In this document: in pieces, positions 44,131 to 52,547 of the stretch
Numbering within the stretch: position 1 is the first letter of the stretch
Layout of the letters: each line of letters opens with the position of its first letter
Origin: Microbacterium flavum
GTDB taxonomy: Bacteria > Actinomycetota > Actinomycetes > Actinomycetales > Microbacteriaceae
NCBI RefSeq assembly: GCF_018717645.1
Contig: NZ_JAFLHG010000007.1
Coordinates: 1 to 64,000 of the forward strand
DNA: 64,000 nt
Direction: 5' to 3'
Translations under genes and position numbers: made by a program
The notes under the pieces: model-generated
Databases searched by the model: none
What the model saw: only the letters and a program-made list of their open reading frames with translations
Told to the model about the DNA's origin: nothing

Positions 44131-44981
44131 CAGATGGTGTAGTCGGCGACGACCGGCGCGTGGTCGCTCCAGCGCGTGTCCCACGAGGGTGCGCGCACGA
44201 CCCGGTAGTCGGCGACGCGCGCGGCGAGTTCGGGGGTCGCGAGGTGATAGTCGATCCGCCAGCCGGTGTCGGTGTCGAAGGCCTTCCCCCGACTGGACCA
44301 CCAGGTGTACGGCCCGTCGACCTCGCCGGCGAACCGGCGCCCCACATCGACCCATCCGAGGCCGGGGCCCGTCGATCCGTCGACACCCGTGACGGGCGCC
44401 CCGGTGGCGCCGGTGAAGCGGTCGAAGTAGGCGCGCTCCCGCGGGAGGAATCCCGCCTTCTTCACGTTGCCCCGCCAGTTGCGGATGTCGAGCTCGCGAT
44501 GCCCCACATTGAGATCGCCCGTGATGAGCGCGAGCGGACCGAGCTGTCGCATCCGAGCGGTCATCGCGTCGAGGAACGCGTACTTGGCGTCCTGCTTGGG
44601 CGTGCCGTCCTCGCCCGTGTGGACATAGGCGCTCACGACCGTGATCACCTCATCGCCCACGCGGATGTCCGCCTCGACCCAGCGGCCCCTGCTGTCGAGG
44701 CTCTCGAGCGTCCCGTCCGTGAGCTCGGTCCGCCAGATGTCGATCGGTTCGCGCGCCGCGATAGCGACGCCGGCGCGGCCCTTGGCGAGCGCCTCGTCGT
44801 TCACGACGTGCCAGCCCGGCAGGGCGGCGGCGAGGTGCTCGGCTTCGCCGCGGACCTCCTGCAGGGTCAGGACGTCGACGTCGGCGGCATCCAGCCACTC
44901 CCGCATGCCCTTCCGGACGGCGGCGCGGATGCCGTTGACGTTGACCGAGGCGACGCGGAGGTGAGAGGGGGCGTGGGGCAC
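44130..44981 (-). CDS. xthA: Exodeoxyribonuclease III
   Basis: A 283-residue AP endonuclease/3'-5' exonuclease of the EEP superfamily. Catalytic motifs: VNVNGIRAA, LQEVRG (metal Glu), GDLNVGH and the terminal SDHAPV (Asp-His). It starts at GTG 44981, only nine bases after the yihY stop, so the two are probably co-transcribed. It acts in base-excision repair downstream of glycosylases such as the one encoded at 40.2 kb. Confidence 0.95.
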   Translation of the reverse strand: MPHAPSHLRVASVNVNGIRAAVRKGMREWLDAADVDVLTLQEVRGEAEHLAAALPGWHVVNDEALAKGRAGVAIAAREPIDIWRTELTDGTLESLDSRGRWVEADIRVGDEVITVVSAYVHTGEDGTPKQDAKYAFLDAMTARMRQLGPLALITGDLNVGHRELDIRNWRGNVKKAGFLPRERAYFDRFTGATGAPVTGVDGSTGPGLGWVDVGRRFAGEVDGPYTWWSSRGKAFDTDTGWRIDYHLATPELAARVADYRVVRAPSWDTRWSDHAPVVADYTI

Positions 44982-44990
44982 CGACCCAGC

Positions 44991-46178
44991 CTAATCAAGG
45001 CCCCCGACAGCGGACTCCGCCGTGCGTGCGGCCTGTACCCGCGCGAGCTCGTCCTCGGCCCGGTGGAGCTCCCGCGACGCTGCCGGCCGGGACCACCAGC
45101 TCGCGTCGGCGCGCGCGATGTGGGCGTTCCGGACGCGCACCTCGGCCGCCAGAAGCAGCGCCGCGTGCTCGCGCCGGCGCTGCTCCTCGGCGCTGAGCTG
45201 TTCGATCGGCACATCCGCGTCCTGTGCGGTCAGGGCGACCCAGGAGGCGGCGACGAGGATGACGATCCCGACCAGGCGGAACCACAGGAGGAATCCGATG
45301 AACACGGAGAACGTCGCCAGCAGCGGATTGGAGGGGGAGTAGAACAGCAGGAGCCCGGCGCCGAACTGGAGGATGACGAGGGCTCCGCCGCCGAGCGCCG
45401 CTCCGGGCATGATCAGTCGCCACCGCAGCGACGTCCCGGTGAGGAAGCGGATCAGCGCCGCGAGCGCCGCGGTGTTGATGACGAAGGCCACCGCCGCCGA
45501 GGCGATCCGACCGGTCACCCAGAGCCATCCCGAACTGTCCCCCCACCCGAGGGCGGTCAGGAGCAGGCCGATCGTCCCGCTCGCGACGGCGGCGAGGGCG
45601 GCGCCGACGATGAGCGAGAGCCCGAACAGGGCCGCCGCGACGAAGTCGCGCGCCTTGAGGAGCACATAGTTGCGGGTGTCGAAGGGGAGCCCGAAGATGT
45701 CGCGCACCGCCCGGCGGGTGAAGGTGACGAAGCCGATCGCCGTCCACAGCGCGGCGATGAAGGCGACGGCGCCGGTGACGGCGAGGACGCTCGCCGACTG
45801 CTGGGCGATCTGGGTGACGTCGGCTTCGCTGACGAGTCCTTGGCCCTCCTCCTTGCCGATGATGCCCGGGATGTAGGAATTGATGACCCCGATCAGCCCG
45901 TCGATCGCCTGCTGGCTGTCGCCGAGCCAGATGCCGACGACAGCGAACCCGAAGTAGATGACGGCGAAGATCGCGAACAGCGACTGGTAGCTGATCGCCG
46001 CGGCGAGGAGGAAGCCGTTGGCCCGGAGGAAGTGACGCCACACCCGGATCGGGAACCACGCGAGGGTCTTCCGGGTGAGCGTGGTGGCGCGTTCGATCGG
46101 CTGGTCGAGGCGTTCGCGAAGGGGGGACTGCTCCCAGCGCGCCCGCCAGTCGTCATCCGTCCCGGGTGTCTCGCTCAC
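44991..46178 (-). CDS. YihY/BrkB family inner-membrane protein
   Basis: 395 residues with six membrane helices in the UPF0761/BrkB pattern. LAWFPIRVWRHFLRANGFLLAAAISYQSLFA near residue 40 is the family hallmark, and GAALGGGALVILQFGAGLLLF lies in a late helix. The cytoplasmic C-terminal tail of about 80 residues is helical and charged. Despite the older ribonuclease BN label, the function is unknown. The start is GTG 46178. Confidence 0.88.
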   Translation of the reverse strand: MSETPGTDDDWRARWEQSPLRERLDQPIERATTLTRKTLAWFPIRVWRHFLRANGFLLAAAISYQSLFAIFAVIYFGFAVVGIWLGDSQQAIDGLIGVINSYIPGIIGKEEGQGLVSEADVTQIAQQSASVLAVTGAVAFIAALWTAIGFVTFTRRAVRDIFGLPFDTRNYVLLKARDFVAAALFGLSLIVGAALAAVASGTIGLLLTALGWGDSSGWLWVTGRIASAAVAFVINTAALAALIRFLTGTSLRWRLIMPGAALGGGALVILQFGAGLLLFYSPSNPLLATFSVFIGFLLWFRLVGIVILVAASWVALTAQDADVPIEQLSAEEQRRREHAALLLAAEVRVRNAHIARADASWWSRPAASRELHRAEDELARVQAARTAESAVGGLD

Positions 46179-46229
46179 GACCTCAGGATATCGAGCGCGG
46201 ATGCCGTGTCGTCGCGACAGCCGACGGGC

Positions 46230-46250
46230 GGGACGCCGCTGCGGCGCCCC
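46230..46250 (-). terminator. Hairpin after sdhB
   Basis: GGGACGCCG (46230-46238) pairs with CGGCGCCCC (46242-46250) with one mismatch, immediately past the sdhB stop. Confidence 0.55.
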
Positions 46251-46253
46251 GAC

Positions 46254-47024
46254 TCAACTGCGCAGGATGGCCTGCTTGACCTCGGCGATGGCCTTCGTGA
46301 CCTCGATGCCACGGGGGCACGCCTCGGTGCAGTTGAAGGTCGTGCGGCAGCGCCACACGCCTTCCTTGTCGTTGAGGATGTCCAGGCGCACGTCGCCCGC
46401 ATCGTCGCGCGAGTCGAAGATGAAGCGGTGGGCGTTGACGATCGCCGCCGGTCCGAAGTACTGCCCGTCGGTCCAGAAGACCGGGCACGAAGACGTGCAC
46501 GCGGCGCAGAGGATGCACTTGGTCGTGTCGTCGAAGCGCTCGCGGTCGACGATCGACTGGATGCGCTCCTTGCCCGGCTCGGGCTTCGAGTTCGCGATGA
46601 GGAAGGGCTGCACCTCGCGGAACGATGCGAAGAAGGGGTCCATGTCCACGACGAGGTCCTTCTCCAGCGGAAGGCCCTTGATGGCCTCCACGTAGATGGG
46701 CTTCGAGATGTCGAGGTCCTTGATGAGCGTCTTGCACGCCAGGCGGTTGCGGCCGTTGATGCGCATCGCATCGGACCCGCAGATGCCGTGGGCGCACGAG
46801 CGGCGGAAGGTGAGCGAGCCGTCGACCTCCCACTTGATCTTGTGCAGCGCATCGAGCACGCGGTCGGTGGGGTACAGCTCCACGTCGTAGTCGACCCAGC
46901 GCGGCTCTGCGTCCGTCTCCGGGTCGAAGCGGCGGATGTTGAAGGTGACGAGGTACGACTGGATCGGGGCCTCGCCCGCCGACTCGGCGACGGCGGGATT
47001 CTGCTCTGCGACGGCGGTCGACAT
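46254..47024 (-). CDS. sdhB: Succinate dehydrogenase iron-sulfur subunit
   Basis: 256 residues carrying electrons from FAD to quinone. The [2Fe-2S] region is CAHGICGSDAMRIN. The [4Fe-4S] and [3Fe-4S] ligands are in CILCAACTSSCPVFW and CTEACPRGIEV. ATG 47024 overlaps the sdhA stop by one base. It is the last gene of sdhCDAB. Confidence 0.97.
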   Translation of the reverse strand: MSTAVAEQNPAVAESAGEAPIQSYLVTFNIRRFDPETDAEPRWVDYDVELYPTDRVLDALHKIKWEVDGSLTFRRSCAHGICGSDAMRINGRNRLACKTLIKDLDISKPIYVEAIKGLPLEKDLVVDMDPFFASFREVQPFLIANSKPEPGKERIQSIVDRERFDDTTKCILCAACTSSCPVFWTDGQYFGPAAIVNAHRFIFDSRDDAGDVRLDILNDKEGVWRCRTTFNCTEACPRGIEVTKAIAEVKQAILRS

Positions 47025-48850
47025 CAGTACTTCCTCTCCATCGGCGGGTAGTTGAACTCGCCCGCCTCGTTCTTCGTGAACACGACCGGCTTCCAGTCCA
47101 GGCGGATGTGGTCCTCCGGGTCGGGGGAGTGCGGGTCGCCCGTGAGGTAGGCCATGGTGTGCTGCATGTACTTCTCGTCGTCACGCTTCTCGAAGTCCTC
47201 GCGCATGTGCCCGCCGCGGCTCTCCTTGCGGTTGCGGGCGGCGTAGGCGACGATCTCGGCGAGGTCGAGGAGGAAGCCGAGCTCGACCGCCTCCAGCAGG
47301 TCGGTGTTGAACCGCTTGCCCTTGTCGTCGACGTGGACGTTCTTGAAGCGCTCGCGCAGATCGTGGATCGTGCCGAGGACGTTCGTCAGCGTCTCCTCCG
47401 TGCGGAAGACCTGCGCGTTGGCATCCATCTCCTCCTGCAGCTTCTTGCGAAGGACGGCGATGCGCTCGGTTCCCGGGTTCGACCGCAGGCCCTCGAGCAT
47501 CTCGCGGACCTCCTTCGCCGGATCCTCGGGGAGCGGGACGAAGTCGGCCGTCTGGACGTACTCCACGGCCTTGCGGCCCGAGCGCTTGCCGAAGACGTTG
47601 ATGTCGAGCAGCGAGTTGGTGCCGAGCCGGTTGGCGCCGTGCACCGACACGCAGGCGCACTCGCCGGCGGCGTAGAGCCCGGGGACCACCGTGGTGTTGT
47701 CGGCGAGGACCTCACCGTCGTTGTTGGTGGGGATGCCGCCCATGGCGTAGTGCGCGGTCGGCATGACCGGGACGGGCTCGGTGACGGGGTCGACACCCAG
47801 GTAGGTGCGGGCGAACTCGGTGATGTCGGGGAGCTTCGTCTCGAGTACCTCGGCGCCCAGGTGCGTGCAGTCGAGGTAGACGTAGTCCTTGTGGGGGCCT
47901 GCGCCGCGGCCTTCGAGCACCTCCTTGACCATGCAGCGGGCGACGATGTCGCGGGGGGCGAGGTCCTTGATGGTGGGGGCGTAGCGCTCCATGAAGCGCT
48001 CGCCGGAGGCGTTGCGCAGGATCGCGCCCTCGCCGCGGGCGCCCTCGGTGAGGAGGATGCCGAGGCCGGCGAGACCGGTCGGGTGGAACTGGAAGAACTC
48101 GATGTCCTCCAGCGGCAGGCCCTTGCGCCACACGATCCCGACGCCGTCGCCGGTGAGGGTGTGGGCGTTGGAGGTCGTCTTGTAGATCTTGCCGAATCCG
48201 CCGGTGGCGAAGATGACGGCCTTCGAGTGGAAGACGTGGAGGTCGCCCGTGGCGAGCTCGTACGCCACGACACCGGCGACCTGGGTCTTGCCCTCGGCAT
48301 CCTTCACGGTGATGAGGTCGAGCGCGTAGTACTCGTTGAAGAAGTTGATGCCCAGGCGCACGCAGTTCTGGAAGAGCGTCTGCAGGATCATGTGGCCGGT
48401 GCGGTCGGCGGCGTAGCACGCGCGGCGGACCGGGGTCTTGCCGTGGTCGGCGGTGTGGCCCCCGAAGCGGCGCTGGTCGATCTTGCCCTCGGGGGTGCGG
48501 TTGAACGGCAGGCCCATGTTCTCGAGGTCGATGACGGCGTCGATGGCCTCCTTCGCGAGGATCTCCGCGGCATCCTGATCGACGAGGTAGTCGCCGCCCT
48601 TGACGGTGTCGAAGGTGTGCCACTCCCACGAGTCCTCTTCGACGTTGGCGAGCGCCGCCGCCATGCCGCCCTGCGCCGCACCGGTGTGCGAACGCGTCGG
48701 GTACAGCTTGGTGATGACCGCCGTGCGGGCACCGGGGCCGGCCTCGATCGCCGCGCGCATGCCGGCGCCGCCGGCGCCGACGATGACGATGTCGAACTCG
48801 TGGTAGTAGACGCCGTCGCGCAGGACGGCTTCGGGGTGCGGGGTGCTCAC
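47024..48850 (-). CDS. sdhA: Succinate dehydrogenase flavoprotein subunit
   Basis: The 608-residue catalytic subunit of complex II. FAD-binding [10 protein letters not shown] is near residue 27, the covalent-FAD His lies in [11 protein letters not shown], and the catalytic region [20 protein letters not shown] is present. The C-terminus ([13 protein letters not shown]) is canonical. It oxidises succinate to fumarate at the membrane. About 70 bases separate it from sdhD. Confidence 0.97.
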   Translation of the reverse strand: MSTPHPEAVLRDGVYYHEFDIVIVGAGGAGMRAAIEAGPGARTAVITKLYPTRSHTGAAQGGMAAALANVEEDSWEWHTFDTVKGGDYLVDQDAAEILAKEAIDAVIDLENMGLPFNRTPEGKIDQRRFGGHTADHGKTPVRRACYAADRTGHMILQTLFQNCVRLGINFFNEYYALDLITVKDAEGKTQVAGVVAYELATGDLHVFHSKAVIFATGGFGKIYKTTSNAHTLTGDGVGIVWRKGLPLEDIEFFQFHPTGLAGLGILLTEGARGEGAILRNASGERFMERYAPTIKDLAPRDIVARCMVKEVLEGRGAGPHKDYVYLDCTHLGAEVLETKLPDITEFARTYLGVDPVTEPVPVMPTAHYAMGGIPTNNDGEVLADNTTVVPGLYAAGECACVSVHGANRLGTNSLLDINVFGKRSGRKAVEYVQTADFVPLPEDPAKEVREMLEGLRSNPGTERIAVLRKKLQEEMDANAQVFRTEETLTNVLGTIHDLRERFKNVHVDDKGKRFNTDLLEAVELGFLLDLAEIVAYAARNRKESRGGHMREDFEKRDDEKYMQHTMAYLTGDPHSPDPEDHIRLDWKPVVFTKNEAGEFNYPPMERKY

Positions 48851-48918
48851 GTCAGGAATTGCCTTGTCTCGTTCGTCGTCGATGTCGTGGGGGAGGCGCC
48901 GGGATCACCGGCGGCGGC

Positions 48919-49383
48919 TCACCCGGCCGCGCACTTCTCGATCAGCCAGTCGGTCGTCGAGCTGTCCACGCCCAGGCACGGGTCGAAGGTGAAGACGACG
49001 AGCGTGCCGAGGAGGATCAGGAACCCGGCGGCGATCCACAGCGCCCACACGAGCACCTTGCGGGTCGTGGCTCCCGTGACGTAGTCGTTCACGATCGTGC
49101 GCATGCCGTTGGCGCCGTGGATGAGGGCGAGCCAGAGCATCAGCACGTCCCACCACTGCCAGAACGGGCTGGCGAACTTGCCGGCCACGAAGGCGAAGTC
49201 GATGCCGTGGATGCCTTCGCCCAGCATCAGGTTCACGAAGAGGTGGCCGAAGATGAGGACGACCAGCAGTACGCCCGAGATGCGCATGTACAGCCAGCCG
49301 AGCTTCTCGAGGTTGCGGCCCCTGCCACGCGGGCGCGGGGTCTCGTGCGGCGCACGCGGCGCGGCGATGGTGTCGGCGGTCAT
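48919..49383 (-). CDS. sdhD: Succinate dehydrogenase membrane anchor subunit D
   Basis: 154 residues with three membrane helices. The first follows a basic, proline-rich N-terminus (RGRGRNLEKLGWLYMRISG). HLFVN and HGANGMRTIVNDY contain the expected heme/quinone-site residues. ATG 49383 overlaps the sdhC stop. Confidence 0.9.
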   Translation of the reverse strand: MTADTIAAPRAPHETPRPRGRGRNLEKLGWLYMRISGVLLVVLIFGHLFVNLMLGEGIHGIDFAFVAGKFASPFWQWWDVLMLWLALIHGANGMRTIVNDYVTGATTRKVLVWALWIAAGFLILLGTLVVFTFDPCLGVDSSTTDWLIEKCAAG

Positions 49384-49817
49384 CAGTGCCCCCCTCCCAC
49401 GTTCGCGAAGACGTTCATCAGGTGGCGCGGAGCGAATCCGGCGAGGGTGATCGCCCAGACGCCCAGGACGCCCCACCACAGCTGACGCTGGTGACGCGTC
49501 GCCCACGGCCACAGGTCGACCGCGATGATGCGCAGGCCGTTGTAGGCGTGGTAGGCGATGGCGGCGACGAGGAAGACCTCGCCGATCCCCATGATCGGGT
49601 TCTTGTACGTGCCGATGACCGCGTCGTAGGCCTCGGGGGAGAGGCGGATCAGAGCGGTGTCGAGAACATGCACGAGCAGGAAGAAGAAGATGGCGACGCC
49701 GGTGATGCGGTGCAGGACCCACGACCACATACCCTCGTTGCCGCGGTACAGCGTGCCGCGCGGGGTCTTGGACGTGGTCTGGGCTACCGACGGTGTGACG
49801 CGTGCTGGTGCAGACAC
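49383..49817 (-). CDS. sdhC: Succinate dehydrogenase cytochrome b556 subunit
   Basis: 144-residue anchor with three helices. GMWSWVLHRITGVAIFFFLL is the SdhC signature and AYHAYNGLRII holds the heme-ligand His. GTG 49817 is chosen because GGGAGG lies six bases upstream; the frame extends to an ATG at 49916, but that stretch is not conserved-looking. It is the first gene of the operon, downstream of a perfect palindrome. Confidence 0.92.
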   Translation of the reverse strand: MSAPARVTPSVAQTTSKTPRGTLYRGNEGMWSWVLHRITGVAIFFFLLVHVLDTALIRLSPEAYDAVIGTYKNPIMGIGEVFLVAAIAYHAYNGLRIIAVDLWPWATRHQRQLWWGVLGVWAITLAGFAPRHLMNVFANVGGGH

Positions 49818-49914
49818 GGTCGTCCTCCCTTGGTGTGATCGGACGCGACGCTGCGGCGAGGATGGATCTCCGCGGGCCGTGGGGCCCGACTCGTCGCACA
49901 CGGGGCGCACTCTC

Positions 49915-49920
49915 ATCCTA
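49915..49920 (-). promoter_or_regulatory. Candidate -10 box of the sdh operon
   Basis: TAGGAT on the minus strand, about 98 bases upstream of the sdhC GTG, with an AT-richer context. A TTAGGCTGACCT stretch further upstream is only a weak DtxR-like match (about 12 of 19). Confidence 0.35.
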
Positions 49921-49959
49921 AGTCGCCCTGAAGGGGGTGGGCGAGGAAGGTCAGCCTAA

Positions 49960-49981
49960 GTTCTCTCGATATCGAGAGAAC
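49960..49981. promoter_or_regulatory. Perfect 22-bp palindrome between sdhC and the nucleotidyltransferase gene
   Basis: The half-site GTTCTCTCGAT and its exact complement form an uninterrupted 22-bp dyad with no mismatches. It lies 143 bp before sdhC and 76 bp before ATG 50057. The length and perfection suggest a transcription-factor operator; I cannot name the regulator. Confidence 0.8.
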
Positions 49982-50044
49982 GGGAGGATCCCCCGTTCTT
50001 TCGGAGGGGGTCGCGGGGCACACCGCGCGCACGGGCCGGCTCGG

Positions 50045-50050
50045 TAGTCT
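50045..50050 (+). promoter_or_regulatory. -10 box for leaderless nucleotidyltransferase transcript
   Basis: TAGTCT lies exactly six bases before ATG 50057. Confidence 0.45.
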
Positions 50051-50056
50051 CGGTGC

Positions 50057-51172
50057 ATGGTTGATGCGCTCGACGACTTCTACGCCGTGATCCCCGCGGG
50101 AGGTGTCGGCAGCCGCCTCTGGCCGCTGTCTCGTGCGGACGCTCCCAAGTTCCTCCACGACCTGACGGGGTCGGGGCATTCCCTCCTGCGGGACACGTGG
50201 GATCGCCTCGAGCCCCTCGCCGGGGCCGATCGCATCGCCGTGGTCACGGGCCGTGCCCACCGTGCGGCCGTGGAGGATCAGCTCCCCGGCATCCCCGACC
50301 GCAACGTCTTCCTCGAGTCCGAGCCGCGCGACTCGGCGGCGGCCATCGGCCTGGCCGCCGCGATCCTGCACCGGCGCGAGCCCGATGTGATCATCGGCTC
50401 GTTCGCCGCCGACCACGTCATCCGCGGGACCCGCGTGTTCGAGTTCGCGGTGCGCGACGCCGTCGAGGTCGCGCGCGAGGGCTACATCTGCACCGTCGGG
50501 ATCACGCCCTCCGAGCCCGCCGTCGGATTCGGCTACATCAAGCGCGGCCAGGAGCTCATCGTCGACGGGGCGCGGGATGCCTCGCTCGTCGAGCGCTTCG
50601 TCGAGAAGCCCGACCTCGAGACCGCCCGCGCCTACCTCGCCGACCGCGACTACCTCTGGAACGCGGGGATGTTCATCTCCCGTGCGGACGTGCTCCTGGC
50701 CGAGATCGAGGCGAACAACCCGGCGCTGCATGCCGGCCTCCTCGAGCTCGCCGAGGCATGGGACGACCGCGAGCGGCGCGGCCCGGTCGTCGACCGGGTC
50801 TGGCCGACCCTGCCGAAGATCGCGATCGACTACGTCGTGGCCGAGCCCGCCGCCGACAAGGGCAGGCTCGCCGTCGTGCCGGGGCACTTCGACTGGGATG
50901 ACGTGGGGGACTTCGCGAGCCTCGCGAAGCTCAACTCGGGGGGGCGCAAGAACGATCTCGCGATCCTCGGCGAGAACGCCCGCATCCTCTCGGACGCGGC
51001 CAGCGGCATCGTCGTCAGCCACACGACGCGCGTCATCAGCCTCATCGGCGTGAAGGACATCGTCGTCGTGGACACCCCCGACGCCCTGCTGGTCACGACG
51101 AGCGAGCACGCGCAGCGCGTGAAGGGCGTCGTGGACGCGCTCAAGCTCACGGGCCGCGGCGACGTCCTCTGA
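50057..51172 (+). CDS. manC: Mannose-1-phosphate guanylyltransferase
   Basis: A 371-residue nucleotidyltransferase making GDP-mannose from mannose-1-phosphate and GTP, for cell-envelope mannans and glycolipids. The pyrophosphorylase motif IPAGGVGSRLWPLSRADAPK is at residues 12-31, FVEKP at the sugar-phosphate site, and YLWNAGMFI follows. It lacks the C-terminal isomerase domain of bifunctional enzymes, as in the actinobacterial ManB/ManC type. Monocistronic, divergent from sdh. Confidence 0.9.
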   Translation: MVDALDDFYAVIPAGGVGSRLWPLSRADAPKFLHDLTGSGHSLLRDTWDRLEPLAGADRIAVVTGRAHRAAVEDQLPGIPDRNVFLESEPRDSAAAIGLAAAILHRREPDVIIGSFAADHVIRGTRVFEFAVRDAVEVAREGYICTVGITPSEPAVGFGYIKRGQELIVDGARDASLVERFVEKPDLETARAYLADRDYLWNAGMFISRADVLLAEIEANNPALHAGLLELAEAWDDRERRGPVVDRVWPTLPKIAIDYVVAEPAADKGRLAVVPGHFDWDDVGDFASLAKLNSGGRKNDLAILGENARILSDAASGIVVSHTTRVISLIGVKDIVVVDTPDALLVTTSEHAQRVKGVVDALKLTGRGDVL

Positions 51173-51193
51173 GAGGCAGGATGCCGGTGGCGT

Positions 51194-51210
51194 GACGCAT
51201 TGATTGCGTC
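51194..51210 (+). terminator. Small hairpin with T tract after manC
   Basis: GACGCA-TTGAT-TGCGTC followed by TTT, 22 bases after the stop codon. It may be a weak intrinsic terminator or an operator for the next operon. Confidence 0.5.
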
Positions 51211-51283
51211 TTTGTAACCATTTCGGTTCTGCCGCGTGAGCAACGTGCAAATCGCGCGTCACATTGCGACACTTTGTCGGTGC

Positions 51284-51302
51284 GCCCGCGAAATCCGCGG
51301 GC
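51284..51302 (+). other. Leader hairpin before the nucleoside-binding lipoprotein
   Basis: GCCCGCG-AAATC-CGCGGGC, a perfect 7-bp stem, ends ten bases before the GGAGG ribosome-binding site of the lipoprotein gene. The 150-base region 51173-51322 is markedly less GC-rich than its surroundings and presumably holds promoter and leader. Confidence 0.55.
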
Positions 51303-51322
51303 ATATCAATGTGGAGGCTGCA

Positions 51323-52447
51323 TTGACCATCTCGACCACCAAGAAGCTCGCGGGCATCAGCGCCGCTGCCGGGCTCATCATCGCCCTGGCCGGTTGCGGT
51401 TCCGCGCCCGACGCATCGACCTCCGGTTCCGCCGGGGCCGGCGCCGCCGCTGACTTCAAGCCCTGCCTGGTCTCCGACGCGGGCGGCTGGAACGACAAGT
51501 CGTTCAACGAGTCCGCCAAGAACGGCATGGACAAGGCGGCGGAGGAACTGGACGTCAAGCCGCTCGAGTTCGAGTCGACCAACGACAACGACTACGCGCC
51601 CAACATGGAGACCGCCATCAGCGAGGGCTGCTCGCTGATCATCTCGGTCGGCTTCAAGCTGGCCGCGGCGACCGTCGAGGCGGCCAAGGCCAACCCCGAT
51701 CTCGACTTCGCGATCATCGACGACTACGCCGACACCGACTTCGACGGCACGACCGATGCCCCGAACATCAAGCCCCTCGTGTTCAACACGGCGGAGGCGT
51801 CCTACCTCGGCGGCTACGCCGCGGCGGCCTGGTCCGCTCAGGCGGGCGTGAACAAGGTCGGCACCTTCGGCGGCATGCAGATCCCGTCCGTCGCCGTGTT
51901 CATGGACGGCTACGAGCTCGGCGTCAAGAAGTACAACGAGGACAAGGGCGCGAACGTCCAGATCGTCGGCTGGGACAGCACCTCGCAGAAGGGCTCCTTC
52001 ACGGGCGGCTTCGACGCGAACGACACCGCGAAGCAGACCGCGCAGGGTGTCCTGGACCAGGGTGTGGACGTCATCCTCCCCGTCGGTGGTCCCATCTACA
52101 AGAGCGCTGCGGCGGCCATCGCCGACAGCGGCAAGGACACGCTCATGCTCGGCGTCGACAGCGACCTCGCGGTCGCTGACGACTCGGTCGCGAGCATCAC
52201 CCTCGTCTCGATCATGAAGGCCATCGACGTCGCGGTCTACGACACGACGATCGCCGCCTCCAAGGGCCAGTTCGACCCGACCCCGTACGTCGGCACGCTG
52301 AAGAACGAGGGCGTCAAGCTCTCGAGCTTCCACGACTTCGAGTCGAAGCTGCCGGCCGGTCTGACCGACGAGCTGATGAAGCTCCAGGAGCAGATCATCG
52401 ACGGCACCATCACGGTCGAGTCGAAGAACTCTCCCGCCGGTTCCTGA
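51323..52447 (+). CDS. BMP-family nucleoside-binding lipoprotein
   Basis: The 374-residue substrate-binding protein of a nucleoside ABC importer (BmpA/PnrA/NupN type). The lipobox ALAGC places the lipidated Cys at residue 25. Family blocks are DAGGWNDKSFNESAKNGM, FAIIDDYAD, VGTFGGMQIPSV and VILPVGGPIYKS. The start is TTG 51323, fixed by GGAGG five bases upstream; GTG codons at 51311 and 51236 are poorer. A strong hairpin separates it from the ATPase gene. The downstream salvage genes support nucleosides as substrate. Confidence 0.9.
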   Translation: MTISTTKKLAGISAAAGLIIALAGCGSAPDASTSGSAGAGAAADFKPCLVSDAGGWNDKSFNESAKNGMDKAAEELDVKPLEFESTNDNDYAPNMETAISEGCSLIISVGFKLAAATVEAAKANPDLDFAIIDDYADTDFDGTTDAPNIKPLVFNTAEASYLGGYAAAAWSAQAGVNKVGTFGGMQIPSVAVFMDGYELGVKKYNEDKGANVQIVGWDSTSQKGSFTGGFDANDTAKQTAQGVLDQGVDVILPVGGPIYKSAAAAIADSGKDTLMLGVDSDLAVADDSVASITLVSIMKAIDVAVYDTTIAASKGQFDPTPYVGTLKNEGVKLSSFHDFESKLPAGLTDELMKLQEQIIDGTITVESKNSPAGS

Positions 52448-52461
52448 TCCGATCGGCGATC

Positions 52462-52498
52462 CCTCGGGGCGAGCGGCCACAGGCTGCTCGCCCCGAGG
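52462..52498 (+). terminator. Intercistronic hairpin after the nucleoside-binding gene
   Basis: CCTCGGGGCGAGC (52462-52474) pairs perfectly with 52486-52498. It probably gives partial termination or 3' protection, raising lipoprotein mRNA relative to the transporter genes. Confidence 0.75.
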
Positions 52499-52535
52499 TC
52501 CGTTCGGTCGCCTCCCCACCCGATTTCGACCCAGG

Positions 52536-52541
52536 TAGGGT
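52536..52541 (+). promoter_or_regulatory. -10 box for leaderless ATPase transcript
   Basis: TAGGGT lies exactly six bases before ATG 52548, suggesting an internal promoter after the hairpin. Confidence 0.45.
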
Positions 52542-52547
52542 TCATCT

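Noticed and set aside
49818..49916. N-terminal extension of SdhC to an upstream ATG
   Set aside because: No ribosome-binding site was found and the region carries the probable sdh promoter; GTG 49817 has GGGAGG at good spacing.
49945..49965. A DtxR box controlling the sdh operon
   Set aside because: Only about 12 of 19 consensus positions match, well below the efeU site.
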